Counted from the stretch's first letter, positions 29,634 through 37,539 are shown. The stretch: DNA of 37,979 bases from Dokdonia sp. (GCA_020630915.1 JAHDIF010000014.1:1-37979); one strand, 5' to 3'. Made by a program: numbers and translations. Notes: generated from the letters alone by a model not told the origin.

Positions 29634-32483
29634 TTAAGCTTCTTCCATATATTGCTCAATAGGAGCACAGGTACAAATTAGATTTCTATCTCCGTAGGCA
29701 TCATCTACACGACGTACGGTAGGCCAGAATTTATTATCTGCTATGTAATCTAATGGGTATGCCGCTTTTGCTCTACTGTAGGGAAAATCCCAATTATCTG
29801 CAGTGACCATTGCTAGGGTGTGAGGTGCATTTTTCATAACGTTGTTCGTGTCATTTGCTGCTTCATTAATCTCTCCTCGTATGCTTATCATCGCATCACA
29901 AAAACGGTCAAGCTCTTCTTTGCTTTCACTTTCTGTAGGCTCTATCATGATGGTTCCTGCTACTGGGAAAGATACTGTAGGTGCATGAAAACCATAATCC
30001 ATTAAACGTTTAGCGATATCAGTTACTTCGATGCCGTTTTCTTTAAAGGGACGACAGTCTATAATCATCTCGTGAGCTGCTCTACCGCGTTCTCCTACGT
30101 AGAGACATTGGTAATGACCATCGAGTCTTTCTTTAATATAATTTGCATTAAGAATTGCATACTCTGTTGACTTACGGAGTCCGTTCTCACCTAACATACA
30201 GATGTATGCGTAAGAAATTAAACATGCCAGTGCAGACCCCCAAGGCGCAGCAGAGATAGCTGTAATGGCATTTTCTCCTCCTGTTTCTATAACAGGGTTG
30301 GTAGGTAAAAATGGGACTAATTGCTTTGCCACACAAATAGGTCCTACGCCTGGGCCTCCACCTCCGTGAGGGATCGCAAACGTTTTATGCAAGTTTAAGT
30401 GACATACATCTGCACCAATGGCTCCTGGATTTGTAAGAGCTACTTGCGCATTCATATTTGCACCATCCATATATACTTGTCCGCCGTTTTCGTGTATAAG
30501 AGATGTAATTTCTTTAATAGCACTTTCATATACTCCGTGCGTAGAAGGGTAGGTTACCATAAGAGCGGCAAGGTTATCTTTATGCTCTTCTGCTTTGGCC
30601 CTTAAATCATCTACATCAATGTTTCCGTTTTCTAGGGCCTTGGTCACAACTACTTTCATTCCTGCCATTACCGCACTCGCAGGATTTGTACCGTGAGCAG
30701 AAGAAGGGATTAAGCAAATATTGCGATGCGCATCTCGGCGTGACTCGTGATAGGCTCTAATAACCATTAAACCAGCATACTCTCCTTGAGCACCCGAGTT
30801 AGGCTGTAGCGAAGTGCCAGCAAAACCTGTGATTTCTGTAAGCTGGTCTTCTAATTTTTTAAGCATTTCTTGGTATCCTTGTGCCTGCTCCAAAGGAGCA
30901 AAAGGATGGATATTTCCCCATTGCGGATCGCTTAAAGGCAACATTTCTGAAGCCGCATTCAGTTTCATCGTGCACGAACCTAGCGAAATCATCGAGTGGT
31001 TGAGAGATAAATCTTTACGCTCTAATTTTTTGATATAACGCATCAATTCTGTCTCTGAGTGATACGAATTAAATACCTCATTGGTCAAGAAATCTGTATC
31101 TCTAGCCACAGCTGTTGGTATTACACTTGCCTCTTGAATGCTCTCGAGTACAATAGTATCCTTATCTAGCGCCTTTGCAAATACGGCAATGATCGCATTA
31201 AGGTCTTGTAGGTTCGTCGCCTCGTTTATAGAAATTGCTACGGTTTCACTATCTGGATAGTTAAAGTTGATGTGTTGCGCTTTCGCGAAAGCGGCCACCT
31301 TACCAGCATCTGCTTTTACTTGAATCGTATCAAAATAAGCTTCATTAGTCTGGTAAAGCCCCATTTTTTCTAAAGCATCTGCAAGTGTAGCAGCTTTATT
31401 GTGCACTTTGTTTGCAATATCCTTAAGCCCTTCTGGACCGTGATACACGCCGTACATACCAGCCATTACTGCAAGTAGTACTTGGGCTGTACAAATATTA
31501 GAGGTGGCTTTGTCTCTTTTTATATGCTGCTCACGAGTTTGGAGCGCCATGCGCAGGGCGCGGTTGCCGTTTGTATCTCTAGTAACCCCGATAATACGTC
31601 CTGGAATACTACGTTTGTATACTTCCTTAGTTGCAAAATAGGCTGCGTGAGGACCTCCGTATCCTAGAGGAATTCCAAAACGCTGGGTCGTACCTACCAC
31701 TACATCTACACCCATTTCTCCTGGTGCGCGAAGTTTTACAAGACTTAGAATGTCTGCAGCGACAGCTACTTTTATTTGCGCATCGTTTGCTTTGGACACA
31801 AATCCAGCGATGTCGACAACAGCTCCGGATTTTCCTGGGTATTGTAAGATCGCTCCAAAAAATTCGTTAGAAAAATCAAATTCACTAGGGTCTCCTATTA
31901 CGAGTTCTATACCTATAGGCGTAGATCTTGTTTGTAATAAAGAAAGGGTTTGTGGTAAGATCTCGTTAGCAACAAAAAACTTGCAAACATTTGCTTTCTT
32001 TTGATCACGACTGCGCACAGAAAACAATAGGGCCATAGCTTCTGCAGCAGCAGTAGCTTCGTCTAGTAAGGAAGCGTTTGCTAATTCCATCCCAGTAAGA
32101 TCTGTGATCATAGTCTGGTAGTTAAGCAAAGCTTCTAGTCTCCCTTGTGCAATTTCTGCTTGATATGGGGTGTAGGCGGTGTACCATCCTGGGTTTTCTA
32201 GAATGTTACGCTGGATAACAGCAGGAGTAACCGCCTGATGATATCCGAGGCCTATGTATGTCTTGAATACTTGATTTTTTGCAGCCAAATCTTGGATATG
32301 GTTTGCAAATTCTGATTCGCTCATGGCTTCCTCAAGGTTGAGGTTTTGTTCTAAACGAATATTGTCTGGAATGGTCTCAAAAAGGAGTTGATCCATCGTT
32401 TCAACACCCACGGCTTTGAGCATTGCAGGAAGGTCTTTTCTTCTGGGACCTATGTGACGAGCAGCAAACGAATCTGTATTCAT
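29634..32483 (-). CDS. gcvP: Glycine dehydrogenase (decarboxylating), P-protein
   Basis: A 949-residue PLP enzyme of the glycine cleavage system, starting at ATG 32483 (MNTDSFAARHIGPR); the frame extends 54 bp further but the family starts here. The single-chain form contains both halves. The PLP lysine is in HLNLHKTFAIPHGGGGPGVGPI, and family motifs FIGLGYH-like TYIGLGYHQAVTPAVI, YTPYQAEIAQGRLEALLNYQ and SLGSCTMKLNAASEM are present. GcvT and GcvH are not adjacent. A perfect GCTTTCGCGAAAGC copy at 31279-31292 is read as AFAKA. No glycine riboswitch was seen in the short leader. Confidence 0.97.
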   Translation of the reverse strand: MNTDSFAARHIGPRRKDLPAMLKAVGVETMDQLLFETIPDNIRLEQNLNLEEAMSESEFANHIQDLAAKNQVFKTYIGLGYHQAVTPAVIQRNILENPGWYTAYTPYQAEIAQGRLEALLNYQTMITDLTGMELANASLLDEATAAAEAMALLFSVRSRDQKKANVCKFFVANEILPQTLSLLQTRSTPIGIELVIGDPSEFDFSNEFFGAILQYPGKSGAVVDIAGFVSKANDAQIKVAVAADILSLVKLRAPGEMGVDVVVGTTQRFGIPLGYGGPHAAYFATKEVYKRSIPGRIIGVTRDTNGNRALRMALQTREQHIKRDKATSNICTAQVLLAVMAGMYGVYHGPEGLKDIANKVHNKAATLADALEKMGLYQTNEAYFDTIQVKADAGKVAAFAKAQHINFNYPDSETVAISINEATNLQDLNAIIAVFAKALDKDTIVLESIQEASVIPTAVARDTDFLTNEVFNSYHSETELMRYIKKLERKDLSLNHSMISLGSCTMKLNAASEMLPLSDPQWGNIHPFAPLEQAQGYQEMLKKLEDQLTEITGFAGTSLQPNSGAQGEYAGLMVIRAYHESRRDAHRNICLIPSSAHGTNPASAVMAGMKVVVTKALENGNIDVDDLRAKAEEHKDNLAALMVTYPSTHGVYESAIKEITSLIHENGGQVYMDGANMNAQVALTNPGAIGADVCHLNLHKTFAIPHGGGGPGVGPICVAKQLVPFLPTNPVIETGGENAITAISAAPWGSALACLISYAYICMLGENGLRKSTEYAILNANYIKERLDGHYQCLYVGERGRAAHEMIIDCRPFKENGIEVTDIAKRLMDYGFHAPTVSFPVAGTIMIEPTESESKEELDRFCDAMISIRGEINEAANDTNNVMKNAPHTLAMVTADNWDFPYSRAKAAYPLDYIADNKFWPTVRRVDDAYGDRNLICTCAPIEQYMEEA

Positions 32484-32506
32484 TAGTTTCTTTAATTTAG
32501 GTTGCA

Positions 32507-32514
32507 CAAAATTA
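32507..32514 (-). promoter_or_regulatory. -7 element for gcvP
   Basis: The minus strand reads TAATTTTG (TAnnTTTG), 23 bp before the gcvP ATG. The leader is thus about 15-20 bases. Confidence 0.55.
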
Positions 32515-32599
32515 CGATTTATTGCCCATAAAATCACTCATTTCAATGTCGCTCAGCCCGAAGTTTTTCACCAATTTAAGGGCTTATTAACAGTTGCCG

Positions 32600-32607
32600 T
32601 ATTTTTG
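32600..32607 (+). promoter_or_regulatory. -7 element overlapping a possible leaderless start
   Basis: TATTTTTG ends only four bases before the ATG at 32612. With the usual distance to the start site, transcription would begin at or next to the ATG. Confidence 0.45.
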
Positions 32608-32611
32608 TTTA

Positions 32612-33433
32612 ATGAAGTGGATTGTAAAAATCTTTAATTTTTATCTCAATAGTAGTATTCATGTGAGTTTAGCGGTGGTTGCTTTGCAGCTAGTGACCTA
32701 TCTTACATTAGACATATCATTGGATAAAAATTTACTTTTATTTACTTTTTTCGCAACAATTACTGGATACAATTTTATCAAATACTCGAGACTGGCAAAA
32801 TTGCATCATTTGAGCCTTACAGAATCCCTAAGAGTTATTCAGATTTTTTCATTCGTGTGTTTTTTGGCAATGTTATATTATATGAGTAAACTCAACTTTG
32901 ATGTGCTTCTGGCGTGTCTTCTTTTAGGGTTAGTTACGGCATTATATGCTCTGCCTGTTTTTTCGCGTAAGCGAACTCTAAGATCTATACAAGGAGTTAA
33001 GATTTATGTGATTGCTCTTGTTTGGGCCGGGGTCGTTGTGCTGTTACCAGTGCTTCAAAATAGACTCAGCATTGGGTGGGATGAGATTGTTATGAGTGTC
33101 CAGCGGTTTTTGTTTGTCATAGCCATTACCATACCTTTTGATATTAGAGATCTTAGGTATGACGATAGGTCTATTGGTACATTGCCGGGGCAACTTGGGG
33201 TAAAGAAAGCGAAGGGGCTCGGGGTTGTAGTATTAGTACTCTTTGTTTTACTAGAAGCCCTAAAAGACGAAATCACCATTGCGATTATTATATCTTCAAT
33301 AGTGATTTCTATATTTTCTGGAATATTGTTGCTTTTTAGTAATGAAAAGCAATCTAAATATTATGCATCATTTTGGGTGGAGAGTATACCTTTAGTATGG
33401 TTTATTATATTGGGTATTATCTCTGTTTATTGA
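32612..33433 (+). CDS. UbiA-like polytopic membrane protein
   Basis: A 273-residue protein with about eight hydrophobic helices. FDIRDLRYDDRSIGTLPGQLG resembles the second aspartate-rich motif of UbiA prenyltransferases (DxxxD). The first motif (NxxxDxxxD) would be at NFIKYSRLAK, but its aspartates are absent. It is either a divergent UbiA member or a non-catalytic relative. The ATG at 32612 is preferred to the TTG at 32594. It diverges from gcvP and its stop overlaps the convergent anti-sigma-like gene by 7 bp. Confidence 0.72.
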   Translation: MKWIVKIFNFYLNSSIHVSLAVVALQLVTYLTLDISLDKNLLLFTFFATITGYNFIKYSRLAKLHHLSLTESLRVIQIFSFVCFLAMLYYMSKLNFDVLLACLLLGLVTALYALPVFSRKRTLRSIQGVKIYVIALVWAGVVVLLPVLQNRLSIGWDEIVMSVQRFLFVIAITIPFDIRDLRYDDRSIGTLPGQLGVKKAKGLGVVVLVLFVLLEALKDEITIAIIISSIVISIFSGILLLFSNEKQSKYYASFWVESIPLVWFIILGIISVY

Positions 33434-33669
33434 CTCATTTCTCTTGCGAGTCTTTCTTTAAGCGCATTCTTTTCATTTGTTGTCACAGACTGCACTTTTG
33501 GGCTTTTTATTACCTTAGAAAGCTTGTTGTTATTTGCAGAGTATTTCCTACAAGCTCTGCAATAGATAAGGTGAAAGTTAAGTTTTACCTTCTCCCAAAA
33601 ACTTGCTTCCTTATACTGGTTCTTATCACAAATATGATTTGCTTCGTGACATGCTACTTTTACTTTCAT
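33427..33669 (-). CDS. Small Cys/His protein, putative anti-sigma partner
   Basis: Eighty residues. Possible zinc ligands: ACHEANHIC near the N-terminus and CRAC at residues 37-40, separated by WEKVKLNFHLI. Together these recall the H-x3-C-x2-C zinc-binding anti-sigma (ZAS) helix. The tail is basic (LSKVIKSPKVQ). It has no membrane helix. It lies 20 bp downstream of the sigma factor gene in the same direction, so a cytoplasmic redox- or zinc-sensing anti-sigma role is a fair inference, unproven. Confidence 0.68.
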   Translation of the reverse strand: MKVKVACHEANHICDKNQYKEASFWEKVKLNFHLIYCRACRKYSANNNKLSKVIKSPKVQSVTTNEKNALKERLAREMSQ

Positions 33670-33689
33670 TTCTTATATCTTAATACGGT

Positions 33690-34241
33690 TTAAAACCAAT
33701 TCTTTTGCAAACAGCTTGCCATCGCAGTTCTTGCTCTATGAATGATCACCCAAAAATTAGACGGGGTAATCCCAAATTCATTACAAATAACTTCAGTATC
33801 AATATTTTCTATCGTTTTCATTCTAAAAATTCTGGATTGCTTTTCTGGAAGTTTTCCCAAACATCTATAGATTGCTTCTCCTAGTTCTTCGTTTTGAATA
33901 CTGTCTTCGGCAGTTTTATCAAAAGGATCTGCAACTCTTTCTTCTAGCCAGTCACCTTCACTTTCTTCATCCTTGTAATTAATATGTACTTCTGCTTTTC
34001 CTTTTTTAGAATTGGACTTGCGATAGTGGTCTATTATTTTACGTTTAAGAATAGAAATTAGCCAGGTGCGCTCGCTTGCTTCTCCCTTAAAATTCTTCAT
34101 AGACTTTAGGCCTGCCAGAAATGTTTCCGAAATCAGATCCTGAGCCATGTCTCTATCATTTACACGAGCAATCGTATAATTAAAAAGATAGTCAGAATAT
34201 TGATCTACCCATTTTGTTGGGTCAATTTTATGTGATGGCAT
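33690..34241 (-). CDS. RNA polymerase sigma factor, ECF type
   Basis: A 183-residue sigma-70 family member. Region 2 is DYLFNYTIARVNDRDMAQDLISETFLAGLKSMKNFKGEASERTWLISILKRKIIDHYRK; region 4 is CLGKLPEKQSRIFRMKTIENIDTEVICNEFGITPSNFWVIIHRARTAMASCLQ. No sigma-3 domain. The region 4 sequence with NFWVxxHRAR is the type found in Bacteroidota and Proteobacteria stress sigma factors. It is transcribed with the small Cys/His protein and has a -7 element upstream. Confidence 0.93.
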   Translation of the reverse strand: MPSHKIDPTKWVDQYSDYLFNYTIARVNDRDMAQDLISETFLAGLKSMKNFKGEASERTWLISILKRKIIDHYRKSNSKKGKAEVHINYKDEESEGDWLEERVADPFDKTAEDSIQNEELGEAIYRCLGKLPEKQSRIFRMKTIENIDTEVICNEFGITPSNFWVIIHRARTAMASCLQKNWF

Positions 34242-34265
34242 AGATTATAGGTCGAAAGTTGCACT

Positions 34266-34273
34266 CAAAAATA
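34266..34273 (-). promoter_or_regulatory. -7 element for the sigma factor operon
   Basis: The minus strand reads TATTTTTG (TAnnTTTG), 24 bp before the ATG at 34241. This is a housekeeping-type element, not an ECF autoregulation signature. Confidence 0.5.
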
Positions 34274-34286
34274 ACACAAATAAAAA

Positions 34287-34745
34287 TTATCTGTTTTCTA
34301 GTGCCTTTTTGAGTGCCCTATTGCGCTGCTCTAAAAACTTTGTGAGGTGTTGTTTTAGGAGCGTTTTGTTAATGATGTTACCTATAATTCCATAAGGGAC
34401 TTCATATGATAGAATGTCTGTCATGTAGGTTTCGTTTTTAGTCTCGCTTTCGCGAAAGCGGTGTTCGTGTCTAAAGCTCTTAAACTTTCCATCGGTCATC
34501 TCGTCTACAAAATATGTAGGTGCGTTATACGCAGAAAGTATACTCCTATGTGTAAACCAAACACCCAAGTGTTTTCCTCTCCAAGTTACTGTTTCTCCTA
34601 ATTTTATCTGTCCAGTTACTACGCCCGCAATAGCTTCTTCTTGGGTTTGAGATACAGATTCCTTGTGGAAATCTATATCCAACGAAAGATCAAAAACCTG
34701 ATCTATGGGAGCTTTTATCAAAGTTTCTAGTGTGATTTGTGTCAT
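34287..34745 (-). CDS. SRPBCC family (START-like) protein
   Basis: A 152-residue helix-grip protein: TLETLIKAPIDQVFDLSLDIDFHKES at the N-terminus, GETVTWRGKHLGVWFTHRS, and a long C-terminal helix (LLKQHLTKFLEQRNRALKKALEN). It is often coupled to TIGR01777 NAD-binding proteins, as here (12 bp gap). The ligand is unknown. A 16-bp TTTCGCGAAA palindrome at 34445-34460 encodes RFRES. Confidence 0.87.
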   Translation of the reverse strand: MTQITLETLIKAPIDQVFDLSLDIDFHKESVSQTQEEAIAGVVTGQIKLGETVTWRGKHLGVWFTHRSILSAYNAPTYFVDEMTDGKFKSFRHEHRFRESETKNETYMTDILSYEVPYGIIGNIINKTLLKQHLTKFLEQRNRALKKALENR

Positions 34746-34757
34746 AACAGTTGGAGT

Positions 34758-35714
34758 TTAAGCCAGTAAATCTTGGAGTGCAAGTTCAAGATTGTGATGT
34801 GTAAAATGAAATCCTTCATCGGTGAGCCTTTTAGGGATCACGTTTCTACTTTTTAGTAGCAGCTCAGTTTCTGTCTGGATAAGAAATGCACCTAGTTCTA
34901 AAAGAGGTTTGGGAGAAGTAAGACCAAAAGGAACTTTTAAAGTCGTTCTCATAAGTTTCATTAATTCGCTGGTGGTACTTGGCTCGGGAGCAACGATATT
35001 AATGGCTCCTTCTACTCTAGAGTTATTTATTAAAAAGTCAAGACTGCGCACAAAATCTTCTTCGTGAATCCAACTAAATTTTTGCTTGCCATTTCCTTGC
35101 TTTCCGCCTAGTCCTAGTAGCGTAATCTTTTTTATGGGTTGCAAAGCGCCTCCATTTTTACCCAGCACGATTGACGTTCTTAGCGCAACTTTACGGGTTT
35201 GAGGTGTGTTATTAGTGAAAAAAGCTTTTTCCCAGGCTTTTGCTACGTTTACAGAAAATCCTGTTCCTATCTCACCTTTTTCTTCGCTCATTTTTTTATC
35301 TAATGAGTGTCTGTAAATAGTAGCAGTAGAGGAGTTGAGCCACACCTTAGGAGGATGACTACATTGTGCAATCGCCTCTCCTATAATACGAGTAGAATCT
35401 ACTCTGGAGTTCATAATCAAATCTTTGTTCTTTTGATTATAGCGACAATCTACAGAGCGTCCTGCCATATTAATGATGACGTCTGCACCTTCAAACTCTT
35501 TTTCCCAGCCCGAAAAGATTTTTGCATCCCAAAGGACTGTACGTATGTTGTTTTTATGTGGTTTTTGCTTTACCGCTTCGCTCTCCTTTTGGTCGTGAAT
35601 CTCGCGCACTCGATTTCGCTAAAGCAAAACAATCTCTTCAAATTGATCTCCAAAGTACTGGGTTAATACAGAGCCTAGAAACCCACTTCCTCCTGATATG
35701 ATTAATTTTTTCAT
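34758..35714 (-). pseudogene. TIGR01777 family NAD-dependent epimerase-like gene, broken by an in-frame TAG
   Basis: From ATG 35714 the frame reads MKKLIISGGSGFLGSVLTQY, the proper Rossmann start with GGSGFLG. It then meets TAG at codon 32 (35621-35619) and continues in the same frame through IINMAGRS, SSTATIYRH and SWIHEEDFVRSLDFL to 34758. Complete, it would have 318 residues, normal for TIGR01777 (SulA-like) proteins. The part open from GTG 35609 (283 residues) lacks the nucleotide-binding loop and would not bind NAD properly. The stop lies in a degenerate palindrome GCTTTAGCGAAATC; one C-to-A change from TCG (Ser) explains it. It may be a true pseudogene, a sequencing error, or read through. 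Confidence 0.85.
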
Positions 35715-35719
35715 CAGTG

Positions 35720-36607
35720 TTATTTTTCTGCAGTTATAATGTAATAGCCAAAATCGTTCATATGCAAGCCACATAGCAATGAATAAAAAGATGCTTTGAG
35801 GTTATTCCAACTTTGTTTCTTGATCTTGCGCCCTTTTAAAAATTGCTTGATAATAAATAACGGAATCGCAAAGGGCACGTGCAAGACAGATGGAGCTACG
35901 TGTAGCGAGACATCTTCTATTGTTACCTTACTAAAACCTATAGCATGTAGATCTTTTTGTACTTGATCTATCACGCCTATACCATCAAGACTCCATCCTT
36001 TACAGAGCCCTTTGTATCCGTAGCCACTTCCTGGGCATAATTGAGAAGGGTCTTTTTTAAGAAACGCATCTGTGATGACGAGGCGTTTTCCTTTTTTGAG
36101 AATGCGATGCGCCTCTTTTAGGGTTTGATAACTATGCCCAGTATGACAAAAACTTTCCATAGCGACAGCACCATCCATTGTATTGGAGAGTATCGAGGTG
36201 TTTGTAAAATTCTCTTTGATGATCACACCATTCGTGTTTTTGAGCAACTTATTGCCTTCGTGTACTTGAAAGTCTGATAAGGTAACACCTAGAGTCGATA
36301 GATTTGGCAGGTGTTTCATAAGATAACGCATTGTTCCACCCATACCGCAACCTAGATCTGCAGTGATTTGTTTTTCTTGTGTTAGGTTTAAACGGAGCAA
36401 TACTTGCCTATTCATTTCATTATGCATCGTGTCTCTTAAAAACGGATTGGTTTGTCCCATTGTACAGTACCCAAAATGCATATTAAAATCTTTACTCCAG
36501 AAATTGTAATCTTCTGTTGCTTCGTCATAAAAGGTCTTGATATTTTCTGGACTTGCATTGGGATCAGAAAAGATATGAGTATCTAGTTGTATGGTGGTTG
36601 TTTTCAT
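35720..36607 (-). CDS. Class I SAM-dependent methyltransferase
   Basis: A 295-residue methyltransferase with motif I DLGCGMGG (residues 84-91), a following acidic region, and AHRILKKGKRLVITDAF as post-motif. It resembles type-11 / sterol- or cyclopropane-synthase-like methyltransferases acting on small or lipid substrates. A C-terminal hydrophobic stretch (VPFAIPLFIIKQFL) may bind membrane or substrate. It overlaps the upstream membrane-protein gene by 4 bp (ATGA) and precedes the TIGR01777 gene by 5 bp. Confidence 0.9.
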   Translation of the reverse strand: MKTTTIQLDTHIFSDPNASPENIKTFYDEATEDYNFWSKDFNMHFGYCTMGQTNPFLRDTMHNEMNRQVLLRLNLTQEKQITADLGCGMGGTMRYLMKHLPNLSTLGVTLSDFQVHEGNKLLKNTNGVIIKENFTNTSILSNTMDGAVAMESFCHTGHSYQTLKEAHRILKKGKRLVITDAFLKKDPSQLCPGSGYGYKGLCKGWSLDGIGVIDQVQKDLHAIGFSKVTIEDVSLHVAPSVLHVPFAIPLFIIKQFLKGRKIKKQSWNNLKASFYSLLCGLHMNDFGYYIITAEK

Positions 36608-36921
36608 AACTTCTCAGGATTAATAGTTCGTAACATAAAAGTGAAATAGAGAGATAAAGGAATAGGAAGGATCATCCATAATTGATCCCAAGGCAAGAAG
36701 CAAACTCCTAGAAATACGAGCAAGCCACCCATATATATCTGAAAACGTGTACTAAATGGTTTATATATAAATAAGATAATACCCGTTATTGCTTGAAAAG
36801 CTCCCAGAAGTATTGCATATAGTGCTCCTAGCATCCAGAAACCATCGTCTATAAATCCTAGAATTCCTATACATATCCATATCCCCATTAAGCCGTAATT
36901 AATATTTCTTGTTGTGTTCAT
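36604..36921 (-). CDS. Small four-helix membrane protein
   Basis: 105 residues, nearly all hydrophobic, with four predicted helices (about 8-25, 27-52, 61-77, 80-97). No family recognised. The first gene after the regulator, behind an inverted repeat that may be the regulator's operator, and translationally coupled to the methyltransferase. It could support the methyltransferase's membrane substrate; that is only context. Confidence 0.7.
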   Translation of the reverse strand: MNTTRNINYGLMGIWICIGILGFIDDGFWMLGALYAILLGAFQAITGIILFIYKPFSTRFQIYMGGLLVFLGVCFLPWDQLWMILPIPLSLYFTFMLRTINPEKL

Positions 36922-36938
36922 AGTCGTCTATTTTAAAG

Positions 36939-36956
36939 TTTCAGAAAATATTGAAA
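36939..36956. promoter_or_regulatory. Putative operator 2, TTTCA-N8-TGAAA
   Basis: TTTCAGAAAATATTGAAA, extended by flanking AAG/CTT pairing (36936-36959), lies 18 bp upstream of the membrane-protein start. It has the same half-sites and spacing as the repeat in the regulator's promoter at 37506-37523. Confidence 0.6.
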
Positions 36957-36975
36957 CTTATAATTAAAAAATATA

Positions 36976-37479
36976 TCAAGTCATCAGTTTGATAATGGTC
37001 TTTGTAATCCAGTTTTCTTTTTGCTCTGTAATTTTTTCAAGCATATTATCGGCACGAGAGACAAAGTCGTATAATTCTTCTGTTTTTGCTTTAAAGTGCG
37101 CGGCTTCTCCAGAGTCACCTGTATCTATGGTACTCACATCTTTAAGTACACGCAACGTTGGTTTGATTTCTCGTTTGCTACGTTCCTTAGCAATTTTTCG
37201 GGCCAGTTCATCTATATTTCCTTCGGCAGAGAAATACTCTTTACGTTCTCCAGGTTTATATTCCTTATACACAATTCCCCAATCCATTAAAGAACGGAGG
37301 TTCATACTCGTGTTTCCTCTAGAGATATGCAATTCTTCCATAATATCTTCCATACTTAACGCATCTTGAGATACCATAAGTAGCGCGTGTATTTGAGCCA
37401 TTGTTTTATTAATGCCCCATTGAGAGCCTAATGCACCCCACGTTTGTATAAATTTAGATTTTGCTTCTTTAAATTCCAT
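36976..37479 (-). CDS. GbsR/MarR family transcriptional regulator
   Basis: From ATG 37479 the product has 167 residues (MEFKEAKSKFIQTWGALGSQWG). The winged helix-turn-helix is LSMEDIMEELHISRGNTSMNLRSLMDWGIVYKEYKPGERKEYFSAEGN, the GbsR pattern. A C-terminal helical region forms the dimer interface. The frame runs upstream to 37656 only because it reads through low-complexity repeats (NPSTPQLLNPSTPQ); that part should not be included. A full promoter sits immediately upstream. It likely represses itself and the four genes downstream. Confidence 0.92.
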   Translation of the reverse strand: MEFKEAKSKFIQTWGALGSQWGINKTMAQIHALLMVSQDALSMEDIMEELHISRGNTSMNLRSLMDWGIVYKEYKPGERKEYFSAEGNIDELARKIAKERSKREIKPTLRVLKDVSTIDTGDSGEAAHFKAKTEELYDFVSRADNMLEKITEQKENWITKTIIKLMT

Positions 37480-37482
37480 ATG

Positions 37483-37512
37483 CAAATATACATATATTTT
37501 TAAACTTTCAAA
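37483..37512 (-). promoter_or_regulatory. Promoter of the GbsR-type regulator gene, possibly leaderless
   Basis: On the minus strand TTTG (37512-37509), 18 bp, then TATATTTG (37490-37483), a full TTTG-N18-TAnnTTTG match. Only three bases separate it from the ATG at 37479. Confidence 0.65.
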
Positions 37513-37523
37513 ATGTTTTGAAA
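37506..37523. promoter_or_regulatory. Putative operator 1, TTTCA-N8-TGAAA
   Basis: TTTCAAAATGTTTTGAAA is an exact inverted repeat (8-bp arms around TG) covering the -33 element of the regulator's own promoter, ideally placed for autorepression. See the matched repeat at 36939-36956. Confidence 0.65.
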
Positions 37524-37539
37524 TATAAATAATTTTGTT

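Noticed and set aside
29310-32520. Glycine riboswitch near gcvP
   Set aside because: The leader upstream of the gcvP start is too short and no tandem aptamer-like structure is visible.
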